Shown here in pieces: positions 7,502 to 15,246 of a stretch of 22,318 nt of DNA. Where the stretch lies: positions 1 through 22,318 of IMG/VR virus record IMGVR_UViG_3300036846_000846. One strand, given 5' to 3'. Under the pieces are notes generated by a model. That model saw nothing but the letters and a program-made list of their open reading frames with translations, was not told the origin of the DNA and ran no database searches. The position numbers and the translations under genes were made by a program. How positions within the stretch are numbered: position 1 is the first letter of the stretch; each line of letters starts with the position of its first letter. This DNA is from a virus.

Positions 7502-7946
7502 TGGCGAGGCGCAGGCGGCGTTCCCATGGCGCCCGGACTCTGCCCAGAGTCGCGCACGCCGCGCGCGGCCGCAGGGGACGAAAACACTGACCGAATTCGA
7601 CCTTCACAAAGCCGTCGCGCAATACCTTGATTGGTGCCTCGCGCCGCCAGCGTTCTACACCACCTTCCCGGCCGGCTGGGACAGAATGAGCAAGACCCGC
7701 GCCGGCATGCTGTACGCAGCCGGACTGAAAGCCGGCATTCCTGACATCCTCATCTTCTACAACGGGCGCACGATCGCTCTGGAATTGAAGGCCGGCAAGG
7801 GCAGGCTGTCCCGCATCCAGAAATCAACCATATTGCTGCTCGAGGCGGCCGGCGTGATTGTCCAAGTCTGCAAGAGCGTGGACGAGGTGGAGACGGGCAT
7901 GCGACTGCACGGAATCCCCTTGCGCGGAACAGTGAGAGCAGCATGA
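7455..7946 (+). CDS. VRR-NUC family nuclease
   Basis: Drawn from ATG 7455 (164 residues). The domain begins near residue 45 (TEFDLHKAVAQYLDW). It shows the PD-(D/E)XK-type core of VRR-NUC proteins: GIPD with Asp97, then ALELKAGKG with Glu110 and Lys112, then a Gln (Q122) after the strand, and a C-terminal helix. VRR-NUC enzymes are usually structure-specific or single-strand-directed DNA nucleases; in phages they commonly stand alone. The start is uncertain: no good SD precedes 7455, and the first about 45 residues overlap the basic ORFs 4 and 5 and look low-complexity. Its location within the late virion operon rather than with the recombination genes is unusual. The stop overlaps the next ATG (ATGA). 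Confidence 0.85.
   Translation: MGQDSDIGAAIAEDGDGEAQAAFPWRPDSAQSRARRARPQGTKTLTEFDLHKAVAQYLDWCLAPPAFYTTFPAGWDRMSKTRAGMLYAAGLKAGIPDILIFYNGRTIALELKAGKGRLSRIQKSTILLLEAAGVIVQVCKSVDEVETGMRLHGIPLRGTVRAA
7501..7590 (+). CDS. Small basic protein 5 (29 aa)
   Basis: 29 residues beginning MARRRRRSHGARTLPR and ending RGRRGRKH: 11 Arg, one Lys, three His, no acidic residue. The ATG overlaps the preceding TGA, and GAGGA at 7491-7495 is a suitable SD. It lies wholly inside the N-terminal part of the nuclease ORF in another frame. Either both frames are used or the nuclease starts further downstream than drawn. Confidence 0.45.
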   Translation: MARRRRRSHGARTLPRVAHAARGRRGRKH

Positions 7947-8164
7947 GCGACGGCGGCTTCATATCACAGCATGATTGCTGGCACTGGCAGCATATCTGGT
8001 CCTCGCCCTGGACCCAGCAGGTCGGCGGCGGACGCATCGCCGCGACCCCGCCCAACGCAGGCTTCACCGGCGGGCCGCCCCAGACCATCCCGCCGCCGCT
8101 CGTATCTATCCCCGGAAACCAAAGCGTGAGGATCGGCAATGGCAAAGCAGGACCCCTGGCCTAA
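7943..8164 (+). CDS. Hypothetical protein, His/Trp-rich N-terminus (73 aa)
   Basis: 73 residues starting at an ATGA overlap with the nuclease stop. The first 25 residues are rich in Trp and His (HDCWHWQHIWSSPW); the rest is a Pro/Gly-rich tail. No recognized domain. It may be a small tail or neck component. Its last 26 bases overlap the next gene in another frame. Confidence 0.6.
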   Translation: MSDGGFISQHDCWHWQHIWSSPWTQQVGGGRIAATPPNAGFTGGPPQTIPPPLVSIPGNQSVRIGNGKAGPLA

Positions 8165-8429
8165 GATCGCTGAAAGCCCGCCCGCGTTTACGCTGCACCC
8201 GGACGGAGTTTTCCGCAGCGATCGCGCGCTCGTCGGACCGCTGCGCATGGGCACCGCCCCCGGCGTTGGCCCCAAGAATCGGCTCGACGACGGCACCACA
8301 AGTTCCGACTTCGGCAGCGATCGCATCTCGCCGCGAAGATTCGACCCCGCAGGAACCAGCAGCACGCGGGCGCCCGAGCGCGAGTCGTCAGCGCGCGTCT
8401 CCAGAGAGATGCGAAAGACCAGCAAGTGA
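8139..8429 (+). CDS. Hypothetical basic, low-complexity protein (96 aa)
   Basis: 96 residues, polar, rich in Arg, Ser, Pro and Asp, with no predicted globular core. ATG 8139 follows a GAGG SD-like sequence. The C-terminus (RESSARVSREMRKTSK) is basic. The stop overlaps the GTG of the next gene (GTGA). Unknown function, probably a virion-associated linker protein by position. Confidence 0.55.
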   Translation: MAKQDPWPKIAESPPAFTLHPDGVFRSDRALVGPLRMGTAPGVGPKNRLDDGTTSSDFGSDRISPRRFDPAGTSSTRAPERESSARVSREMRKTSK

Positions 8430-8821
8430 GCACGGCCGATTTGCTGACCTACCCCAGTGATCCGCGTGCGCAAATCTGGTGGGCGTTCGCTCACGGACAG
8501 AGCCACAAGCCGTGGGTTGGCGTCTGGGAAAAAGAGCGCGCCGGCTATTCGACCATTCCGTACCTGATCGGAAATGCCTGGGGCAATCACGACAATCCAT
8601 CCTGGCGCTTGAATCACCAGATGGCGCATTGGGACACCGTCTATCAACCATCGCAGCCGGTGGGGCCGTTCACGGCGCCGGTCGGACAAGACCTGCTGCA
8701 CAGCGGGCCAACCGATCCGGTCAATGGAAAGTTCTGGGTCTTCGCCAACCATGTCGAGCACAAGCTGGTGGAAGATAACCAAGCCACGAACGGCTGGCCG
8801 TTCTATTATCCGTTCGGATGA
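8426..8821 (+). CDS. Hypothetical aromatic-rich protein (131 aa)
   Basis: 131 residues starting with GTG in a GTGA overlap. Unusually rich in Trp, Tyr, His and Asn (QIWWAFAHG, NAWGNHDNPSWRLNHQMAHW, GWPFYYPFG), with even spacing that suggests a compact beta fold. No family recognized. Its stop overlaps the ATG of the GNAT-like gene, so four consecutive genes are translationally coupled. A tail or receptor-contact role is possible but unproved. Confidence 0.6.
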   Translation: MSTADLLTYPSDPRAQIWWAFAHGQSHKPWVGVWEKERAGYSTIPYLIGNAWGNHDNPSWRLNHQMAHWDTVYQPSQPVGPFTAPVGQDLLHSGPTDPVNGKFWVFANHVEHKLVEDNQATNGWPFYYPFG

Positions 8822-9222
8822 AGCTGCTGATCAAAGACGATCTTCCGTGGATGATCGAACTGGCGCGGCGACGATTCCGCGCGTTCGACCCGGTTGCGGC
8901 GCAAAGCTGGTTCGTCAACGAGGTGATGACGAACGATCGCTATTTCGCCGTGCGCACCGAGGATGCGTTCCTGATTGCGGTCCTGAGCTCCATGCCCTGG
9001 ACGTCCAGAACCGAGGCCATCGTGCTCATCCTGATCACCGCCGATGGCAAGCCCTGGCAGGTTGTGCGATTGCTCCGGGAGTCGATAAACTGGGCGCGAC
9101 GACGGAAAGCAGCGCATTGGCATTTCTGGATGGACGATGCCGATGCCGGGGCGCTCGCCCGTCGGGTCGGCGCCCGGGAGAACACGAACAGATATCGGGT
9201 GGACATAGGAGGCATAAATTGA
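8818..9222 (+). CDS. GNAT-like (acetyltransferase-fold) phage protein
   Basis: 134 residues. The layout suggests the GNAT fold: N-terminal helix (LPWMIELARRRF), then a strand-rich segment with AFLIAVLSSMPWTS and EAIVLILITADGKPWQVVRL as the core strands, then a helix (LLRESINWARRRKAAHW) and a final strand near FWMDDADAGALARRVG. The usual acetyl-CoA loop (Q/RxxGxG/A) is not evident, so catalysis is doubtful. GNAT-like proteins of unknown role are often found among phage tail genes. Low to moderate confidence; the fold call needs a structure prediction. Confidence 0.45.
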   Translation: MKLLIKDDLPWMIELARRRFRAFDPVAAQSWFVNEVMTNDRYFAVRTEDAFLIAVLSSMPWTSRTEAIVLILITADGKPWQVVRLLRESINWARRRKAAHWHFWMDDADAGALARRVGARENTNRYRVDIGGIN

Positions 9223-9668
9223 CCTACGTCCTCGCACCTATTTTAGGAACCGCGCTTGGCAGCCTTGCCAGCAGCTTTTTCGGCGGCGGCGGCTCGACCG
9301 CCAATCCGAGCTCCGGGAACGCCAGCGCAGTCGGTATCGCCAACACAGCGCCGCTGGTATTTGGCGCCGCCAATCAGGCCGGAACGAACGCAGCCACCAA
9401 TGTAGCGAATCGCTACGGCTCTCTGGGCCTCGGAGATTCGACCATGGCGTCAATCGATGAGTCACAGGCCAAGACCTTCCCGTTCGTGGGCGCCGCCACC
9501 AACATTGCCAACCTCGACCTGTCGGCACAGAAGTTCAACGCCACCGCGGCCCAGAACTACCAGAACCAGATGCAAACATTCCAAGACGACCTGCAGAGCT
9601 TCCTCGGCGGCCGAGCCGGACAGCAGTCCGTTGGTGGTGGGGGAAACCCCTTCCAGATAGGGGGATAG
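9219..9668 (+). CDS. Ala/Gly-rich internal virion (ejection) protein candidate, TTG start
   Basis: 149 residues beginning at TTG 9219, which overlaps the previous TGA by three bases and sits seven or so bases after a strong SD (GGAGG, 9208-9212). A longer in-frame version from 8724 would run through the preceding gene and is rejected. The N-terminus is hydrophobic and Gly-rich (YVLAPILGTALGSLASSFFG), then Ala/Asn/Ser-rich helical stretches (AANQAGTNAATNVANR, AAQNYQNQMQTFQDDLQSFL). Composition resembles P22-type ejection proteins (gp7/gp20/gp16 class), consistent with position. Confidence 0.6.
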   Translation: MTYVLAPILGTALGSLASSFFGGGGSTANPSSGNASAVGIANTAPLVFGAANQAGTNAATNVANRYGSLGLGDSTMASIDESQAKTFPFVGAATNIANLDLSAQKFNATAAQNYQNQMQTFQDDLQSFLGGRAGQQSVGGGGNPFQIGG

Positions 9669-9671
9669 GCC

Positions 9672-11264
9672 ATGTCCTACGTCGGCGGATCAGGAGCAGC
9701 GGGTGGGTACGGCGGTGGATTGGCCTCCCTGGTAAGCAGCCTGTTTGGCCTCGGCGGAACCGGCGCAACCGGCACGCCTTTGTCGTCGGTAGCCAGTTCA
9801 AGTTCAGGCGCCTACGGGGACGTGTCACTGACGGATCCCGGATTAGCCAGCGCCATTGATCAGTCCACCATCCAGACCGCCCTGCAGCAGCCGAGCTCGA
9901 GCGCACCGCAGCCGGTCGACCCGAATCAGGCATCGGCGCCAACCGGGAGCATGCTGGCGACCGCGCTCACCAATTCGCAGCTGGGCGTCCCGCCGGTGAC
10001 GACGGACCCCAACGACCCCACTGGTGGGAACCAGAGCCCGACGCTGGGCGGTCCGGATCAGCCCGCACCCGGGCAGGGCGCACAGCCTTGGGGCACGCCC
10101 TACCCGGGATCCGGCCGGACGCCTCCGCCAGGGTACCAGCGGGTGTTCACGCCTCCCGGAGCCGACCCCGTCGCCAGCGGTTCCCAACCTCCTGGCCAGC
10201 AAGCCGCCCCACAGGGCGGTGGTGGTGGCGCCCTTCCCCGTCTGCCACCGGCGCAACAGGGTGCGGGCGCCGTCGGCAACATGGGCGGCGCCGCCGGAAC
10301 GCCGCTCCCCCAGCTGATCGCGATGATGATGCAGCGCATGCGCCAGCGGGGGCAGATTCCGCCATGGGCCCGAGGGCCCGGAGGCCTGACCCGGCCCGGC
10401 TACGGGGTCGGCGCCGGTCGCTATCCGTTCCCTGGCCGCGGCCGTGCCCCATTTTCGCCACAATCGCCTCGGGCTTTTGTTCCAAGAGAGGCCATGGGAG
10501 GTTCCTACGCGCCGCGCGGGCTCGGCGGCGAGCGCGGACTCGTCCCGCAGGGGCCCAACTACATGCAGCGGCTCTACCAGGGCGAATATCCGCCGCACGA
10601 GAGCACGATGCGGAACATCCAGACCCCCGCCGGACCGATGAAGGTCAATCCGCTCGCGGCCGGCGATGTCCAGGGCTTCACCCGCGATCTGCAGCGGCAC
10701 GGCTTCCCGTTCGAGAAACCGTGGGGCTCCTACAATCGGCGCCGCATGCGGTGGTCCAACAACTGGTCAAGCCACTCCTGGGGCACGGCCTTCGACATGG
10801 ACAACCAGGATGGACCGATGTCGCCGCGCGCGCAGCGGTGGATGCAGCAGAACCCTGGCCTGTTCCAACAGCTGCTGCGGCAGTGGAATATGAGCCAGCC
10901 GCTTCCAGGTCGTGATCCTCGCCACATCGAATGGACCGGCCCCAATCCGCAGTATCATCCGCCGAACACGCAAACGGCTGGTGGCGGCGATGACACGCCG
11001 AACAAATACGGTCCGGGTGTGAGGCTTTTCCCCGATGGTACGCTTAGACGGGTTGACGAGCAGGGCAACCTGATCCCTGGCGTCAGCGGCATTCCAGGTA
11101 CCCCGCCGCCGCTGCCGCGCGCGAGGCCGGCGACGGCCGACCAGCCGCCTACGGAGGAGAAACCGCCAGAAACCGCGCCAGCTGAAGCTGATCCCGCCGG
11201 GCCAGATCTCAGCAGCATGTTCGCCGCCGATGACACCGGGGAAGACGACACCGAGACAGCCTGA
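9672..11264 (+). CDS. Large Gly/Pro-rich virion protein with M15-type peptidase domain
   Basis: 530 residues. About residues 1-260 are Gly/Pro/Gln/Ser-rich and disordered. Around 290-430 lies a globular domain with the zinc-peptidase M15 (VanY/VanX-like) signature: SSHSWGTAFDMD, with S366, H368, G371 and D375 as in SxHxxGxAxD, and HIEW with H418 and E420. H368, D375 and H418 would be the zinc ligands. M15 enzymes cut D-Ala-containing or L-Ala/D-Glu peptide bonds in peptidoglycan. The C-terminus is Pro/Glu-rich. Likely a virion-carried lysin helping DNA entry, though a role as endolysin cannot be excluded as no other lysin is seen. Starts three bases after the previous stop. Confidence 0.72.
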   Translation: MSYVGGSGAAGGYGGGLASLVSSLFGLGGTGATGTPLSSVASSSSGAYGDVSLTDPGLASAIDQSTIQTALQQPSSSAPQPVDPNQASAPTGSMLATALTNSQLGVPPVTTDPNDPTGGNQSPTLGGPDQPAPGQGAQPWGTPYPGSGRTPPPGYQRVFTPPGADPVASGSQPPGQQAAPQGGGGGALPRLPPAQQGAGAVGNMGGAAGTPLPQLIAMMMQRMRQRGQIPPWARGPGGLTRPGYGVGAGRYPFPGRGRAPFSPQSPRAFVPREAMGGSYAPRGLGGERGLVPQGPNYMQRLYQGEYPPHESTMRNIQTPAGPMKVNPLAAGDVQGFTRDLQRHGFPFEKPWGSYNRRRMRWSNNWSSHSWGTAFDMDNQDGPMSPRAQRWMQQNPGLFQQLLRQWNMSQPLPGRDPRHIEWTGPNPQYHPPNTQTAGGGDDTPNKYGPGVRLFPDGTLRRVDEQGNLIPGVSGIPGTPPPLPRARPATADQPPTEEKPPETAPAEADPAGPDLSSMFAADDTGEDDTETA

Positions 11265-11329
11265 TCGATGCAAACGCAATAAATGCAAATGCAAGGAAAT
11301 TTTTCCCCGGATTTTTTGGATTCCTGACC
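11265..11329 (+). other. AT-rich intergenic leader with ATGCAA repeats and weak hairpin
   Basis: A 65-bp gap between two late genes that is much more AT-rich than its surroundings. It contains three ATGCAA copies (11268-11273, 11283-11288, 11289-11294) and an inverted repeat GGAAATTTTTCC (11295-11306) followed by six T (11312-11317). This could be a weak terminator, a promoter or a processing site. The next gene's SD is not obvious. No function is assigned. Confidence 0.3.
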
Positions 11330-13786
11330 ATGGTCGACTTCACACAGCCGCAAGAGCAGCAGGAAGGCGACGGTTACGACCAGTCCCAGTTCCCGGAGAA
11401 CAGCGACTGGGACCGAATCGCGCCCGAACAGGACCGGCCGCGCCAGCCCTATTACGAATACCAGGGCGCCAAGCAGCGTCAGTCGCAGGATTGGGGCACC
11501 CCCAACCGAGCCAACCAATTTGCCGAAGACTACGGCCCTGCCATGCCACAGGGGCCGTACTGGCCGACCATGCAGCAGCTGCCGAACCTGATGAAGTCGA
11601 CCATGGGCGACATCAGCACGTTTTCGATGCCGATGCAGCGCGGCTCGCTCGCGGCAATGCAGGGAACGCTTGCGTATTTGAAAGCCTATGACAAGGCGCG
11701 GAAAGAGGCGCTAACCGAGCAGCGGCAGGAAGCAAACGACGCCCCGATCCGGCATTTGAGGGAACTCGATCTCCAGCTGAAGACACTTGAAGCTGAAACG
11801 GATCGAAAGAGCCGGGAGTATCGCGACATCCTAGCGGGGACCGATGTCAACAGCCCCAAACAACACGATCAATTATTGGCGGCCGCTATCAAAAACCAAG
11901 ACCATTATGTGCAGACTCTCATCGAAGAAGGACATATGGACAAAGCCCTTGCTGTCCTGGCAGAGCACGACAAGAATTCGCAGGAGTGGCAAGGCATACG
12001 GAAGGCTATTAATTCCGAATTGAATGACGCAGCAACTCGAAAAGAAAAAGAAGCGCAGACGGATCTGGCGAGAGAAAGAATCAGGAAGTCGCAAGAGCAA
12101 AAGGACGGTACAGGACAAGCCGGAACTCCCGTTCCTGCATATCCGAAAGGTGAAGCGCCTGATCCTCCCAAACCGGAGGAGACCGCACCAGCAGTAAAGG
12201 CCCCGGGGACATCTTCTACTCCATCAGAAAAAGCCCCTTCAGAAAAAGCCCCCGAGCAGGAGACTGTCCCGGAAACCGTTCCTCCTGCCGAGGTCCTGGA
12301 ACCGTCCAAGCCTAAATTTCATTCCGGACCACAACCGCCACCTTCGCCCGGAGAACTGCCTCCGCCGGTCCCTAAGCGCCCGACGTTCCCTCCCCGCGAC
12401 CCCGCTGCCCAACAGGAAGGCGCCGCCGAGGAGCCGGAACAGCAACAACCCGTCCGCCTTGCCTCGGCGGATGACCCCAGTGTGGCGTCGGACGCCCCCC
12501 AGCCTGGATTTGCCGGGCAGCGCGTGGCGCAGGCCGCGCCAGAGGGCGCGCTAGGAGCGAAAGCACCAGTCCAGGCCGCGCCGAGTCCTCAACAGCCTCT
12601 ATCGATCGATGAATTCGCGGAAAAATTAGCCCGCGAAAGCGGAGTTCCGGGCCTGACCGCGACGGAGATCAAGAATTCTGCCCAGACGATCGCCAGTGGA
12701 CAGCCCGGAGCGCATATTTCCTACGGCGCCGCAGGAAGTGCGCAACAAAGGTCTGAAGAATATCTGATGAACCGGCAGGCGAGAAAATTTCTAGATTACC
12801 AGAATGCAGGGGTGTCGGAAATCAACCGACAGCTACTGGAGGCCGGCAAGAAAAACCAAGACATGACCCCCGAACAGAAGCGTTGGCTGCAAGACTGGGG
12901 CATCGGCAAGATTATGGAGATCGATCCAACTTTTGGAGCGACGCTGCGTCCGATATTGGACGGCAACAGGCAACTTCGCAGCGCCGGCTACACCAGCAAC
13001 TCTCCCTATAATCAAAAATTGACCGCGACCGTATTCGCTCTCGATTTTGACAAGGGGACCGACAGAGCGTTCAGCGAAAATCGTTTCGCCCAGAAGGCAC
13101 AGGCAATAAAAAACTTCGGGCCTGGGGGATTGTGGGGGACTCGCCTGACGAGCAACGCCACCGTCATGCAGCACAGCGCCGTGCTGTGGGATAAATTGAT
13201 GGCCCTCGATAACGGCAAGATACAGGCGGCCAACGGGCTGGAGAATTATCTCAGGACTCAGAGTGGTGACCCCAGGGTCGTTGAGTTCCAGGCTGCCCGT
13301 CTGGCGTTCGCGGAGGAAATGGCAAGGTCATTCCGCGGCAACAACAGTTCTGTGACCGAGGTGAATGAAAATCTGAAGCTCCTAAGCTCTTCGTCATCCA
13401 AGCAGCAAGGCATGGGTTACCTGCGGACAATGACCGGCCTGCTGATGGGTGCGGTCAACACCGGAACCGATCTGTACAACTTCTCAACATTCTCACATAT
13501 GACGCCCGAGCAGATGCTCGAGAAATACGGTGGCAAAGAAGCGGTCAAGTGGATGCACACATTGCAAGGACAGAAAGTGATCGACCCCAACAATAAAGAT
13601 TTCGCCAAGGGGCTGTCCAGCTACCAATCAAGCGACCACCTGCGGGACCCGACCGCGGAGGCCAATGAAAGCGACCAATCCCAGATATTCGGGTGGTACA
13701 CCCGAAACCAGTACAATCCAAACGTCGACAAAGAGAGGCTGCAGCGGACAAGAGCTTATCTGGTCAAGCAAGGGTTGTTATACTGA
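11330..13786 (+). CDS. Large internal virion / ejection protein candidate
   Basis: 818 residues. N-terminal about 100 are Gln/Pro/Tyr-rich, then a helical region about 105-260 that is Lys/Glu/Gln-rich and likely coiled coil (DLQLKTLEAETDRKSREY). A Pro/Glu/Lys/Ala-rich linker follows to about 420, including a tandem SEKAP repeat from a 15-base duplication at 12224-12253. The C-terminal half (about 425-818) is alpha-helical and soluble, with SIDEFAEKLARESG and AVKWMHTLQGQKVIDPNNKD. Long helical-plus-linker proteins at the end of the virion cluster are typical of podovirus internal core or ejection proteins. No catalytic motif seen. Ends in a TGATG overlap. Confidence 0.6.
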   Translation: MVDFTQPQEQQEGDGYDQSQFPENSDWDRIAPEQDRPRQPYYEYQGAKQRQSQDWGTPNRANQFAEDYGPAMPQGPYWPTMQQLPNLMKSTMGDISTFSMPMQRGSLAAMQGTLAYLKAYDKARKEALTEQRQEANDAPIRHLRELDLQLKTLEAETDRKSREYRDILAGTDVNSPKQHDQLLAAAIKNQDHYVQTLIEEGHMDKALAVLAEHDKNSQEWQGIRKAINSELNDAATRKEKEAQTDLARERIRKSQEQKDGTGQAGTPVPAYPKGEAPDPPKPEETAPAVKAPGTSSTPSEKAPSEKAPEQETVPETVPPAEVLEPSKPKFHSGPQPPPSPGELPPPVPKRPTFPPRDPAAQQEGAAEEPEQQQPVRLASADDPSVASDAPQPGFAGQRVAQAAPEGALGAKAPVQAAPSPQQPLSIDEFAEKLARESGVPGLTATEIKNSAQTIASGQPGAHISYGAAGSAQQRSEEYLMNRQARKFLDYQNAGVSEINRQLLEAGKKNQDMTPEQKRWLQDWGIGKIMEIDPTFGATLRPILDGNRQLRSAGYTSNSPYNQKLTATVFALDFDKGTDRAFSENRFAQKAQAIKNFGPGGLWGTRLTSNATVMQHSAVLWDKLMALDNGKIQAANGLENYLRTQSGDPRVVEFQAARLAFAEEMARSFRGNNSSVTEVNENLKLLSSSSSKQQGMGYLRTMTGLLMGAVNTGTDLYNFSTFSHMTPEQMLEKYGGKEAVKWMHTLQGQKVIDPNNKDFAKGLSSYQSSDHLRDPTAEANESDQSQIFGWYTRNQYNPNVDKERLQRTRAYLVKQGLLY
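12224..12253 (+). repeat. 15-bp in-frame tandem duplication (SEKAP x2)
   Basis: Two adjacent 15-base copies starting TCAGAAAAAGCCCC, at 12224 and 12239, encode SEKAP twice inside the Pro/Glu-rich linker of the large virion protein. The period is a multiple of three and keeps the frame. This is a simple coding repeat, not a regulatory array. Confidence 0.85.
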
Positions 13787-15246
13787 TGGAAGACGATGAA
13801 CTCCTGAACCAGAACGAAGGCGCGCTCGCCCAACCCGAGCCGGAAACTTCCGTACCGCCGGACCCTAGGGCAGAAGCCGAGTATCAAGCAAAGATCCGGA
13901 AACAGGAAGCGGCGGCGGCCAAGCCCCCGGTTCTGAAGCCGGAATTGAGTGCGGCCGACGTGGACGCCAGGATCGGAGGCGGGGGTGGAGCCGAGTCTAA
14001 ACTAGGCGATGCCGACGTTGACCGGATCACGGGCGCACCTCCTCCCGGTACGCCGGAGAGCATGCGCAGTCTTTTCCAGCCGGCGCGCACGGTGAGCGGC
14101 TCCATCGGCCACGCACTGGCCCAGTCGGCAGCCGAAACGGCAGTCGGCGCGGGACAGCGAACGGACGAGGCGCTGAATTGGTTGTACGGCCCCGATATAG
14201 TCCGCCGATCGTTCAAGCGCGGGCCTAGCGGGACGGTCGGCGACATCAAGGTCACCCAATCACCGCCCGTCCGGGACATGCCAAGCAGCCTAAGCTGGCT
14301 GGACAAAATGGCGCGCGGCACCCGCCGCGGAACATGGCTCGACGCGCTGGCCAAGAAAGAGTCGGAGGGACCCATTTCGAGCGCCACCGGTTTTGCTGGC
14401 GATCTTGGGCAGATCGCCGCGCTCTCGGCTCTAACCCGGTCGCCTATGGTCGCTGGCGGCGTCTACGGGTTGACCCGCCCGGCCGATACGCCGGGCGACG
14501 TTGCCATCAACACTGCCGCCGGAGCCCTCATCCCAGGCGGCCTCAAGGCCCTGGCGTGGAAGTATCCTGCGTTGGGGACACCGGCCCAAATCCGCGCAGG
14601 CATAACCACAATCGCCTCCAAGGCGGCAGACCTCGCCGGTAGAATTTCAGCAAAGCTCCCGATCCCCAAAAACAGCTTCTTCGGAAATGTCGAGAGCACC
14701 CTCACCAGCGTTAGATCAACAGTGCCTCCAGGTGAGCAAAAAGCACTTCTGAACCAACTCGAAAGCAGAATCGAGAACGCGAAGACCAAGGCTGGCAGTA
14801 AATTTGGGGCGCAGGAGATGACCGACCTCATGACGGATGTGTCAAAGGCCGAGCACAACGCTGTCGAAGCCGGACACAGAGAACTTGCCGAGGGCATCGG
14901 AGATGTACGGGAGACTGTGCAGGACATGGTGGCTCAACGAGGGGGCCAAGCGGTGCGGTCCCAGTTCGGTGCTCTCAATGCCCAGCGGGGCAATGCCGTG
15001 AGGAATTTCCTGCGATCAACGCAAAGGGAAGCGCAGCAGACCCGGCGCGGACCTCTCCACTATAACCCTTTTGCTCACCCGCTTGCCGCCACCGCCCACA
15101 TCGGCTCTCAAATCGCCACCCGTGGTGGCCCAGCCTTCCACCGTGCGGTAACACAACACAGCCTGCCCGGAATTCTGGGGGCGGAAGGGTTGGTCAAAGG
15201 AGCCCAGGCCGGAGAACAGATGAGGGACGATGACAGCGAGAATTAA
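13786..15246 (+). CDS. Internal virion protein candidate (486 aa)
   Basis: 486 residues from the ATG that overlaps the previous TGA; an in-frame extension back to 13693 lies inside the upstream gene and is rejected. N-terminal about 75 residues are acidic and Pro/Glu-rich. A middle part has Gly/Ala-rich segments (GFAGDLGQIAALSALTRSPM, INTAAGALIPGGLKALAW) compatible with membrane-active helices, as in ejection proteins. The C-terminal half is helical and charged (ENAKTKAGSKFGAQEMTDLM). Together with the two upstream genes it forms three successive large proteins, like the gp7-gp20-gp16 set in P22. This is by position and composition only. Confidence 0.55.
   Translation: MEDDELLNQNEGALAQPEPETSVPPDPRAEAEYQAKIRKQEAAAAKPPVLKPELSAADVDARIGGGGGAESKLGDADVDRITGAPPPGTPESMRSLFQPARTVSGSIGHALAQSAAETAVGAGQRTDEALNWLYGPDIVRRSFKRGPSGTVGDIKVTQSPPVRDMPSSLSWLDKMARGTRRGTWLDALAKKESEGPISSATGFAGDLGQIAALSALTRSPMVAGGVYGLTRPADTPGDVAINTAAGALIPGGLKALAWKYPALGTPAQIRAGITTIASKAADLAGRISAKLPIPKNSFFGNVESTLTSVRSTVPPGEQKALLNQLESRIENAKTKAGSKFGAQEMTDLMTDVSKAEHNAVEAGHRELAEGIGDVRETVQDMVAQRGGQAVRSQFGALNAQRGNAVRNFLRSTQREAQQTRRGPLHYNPFAHPLAATAHIGSQIATRGGPAFHRAVTQHSLPGILGAEGLVKGAQAGEQMRDDDSEN

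Noticed and set aside
9843-10700. 285-aa minus-strand ORF opposite the M15-domain protein
   Set aside because: Composition is Arg/Gly/Ala-rich as expected from reading a Gly/Pro-rich gene backwards; the plus-strand frame has an M15 motif.
10088-10915. 275-aa plus-strand ORF in another frame
   Set aside because: Arg/Ala/Pro-rich overlap frame without SD or motif, inside a credible gene.
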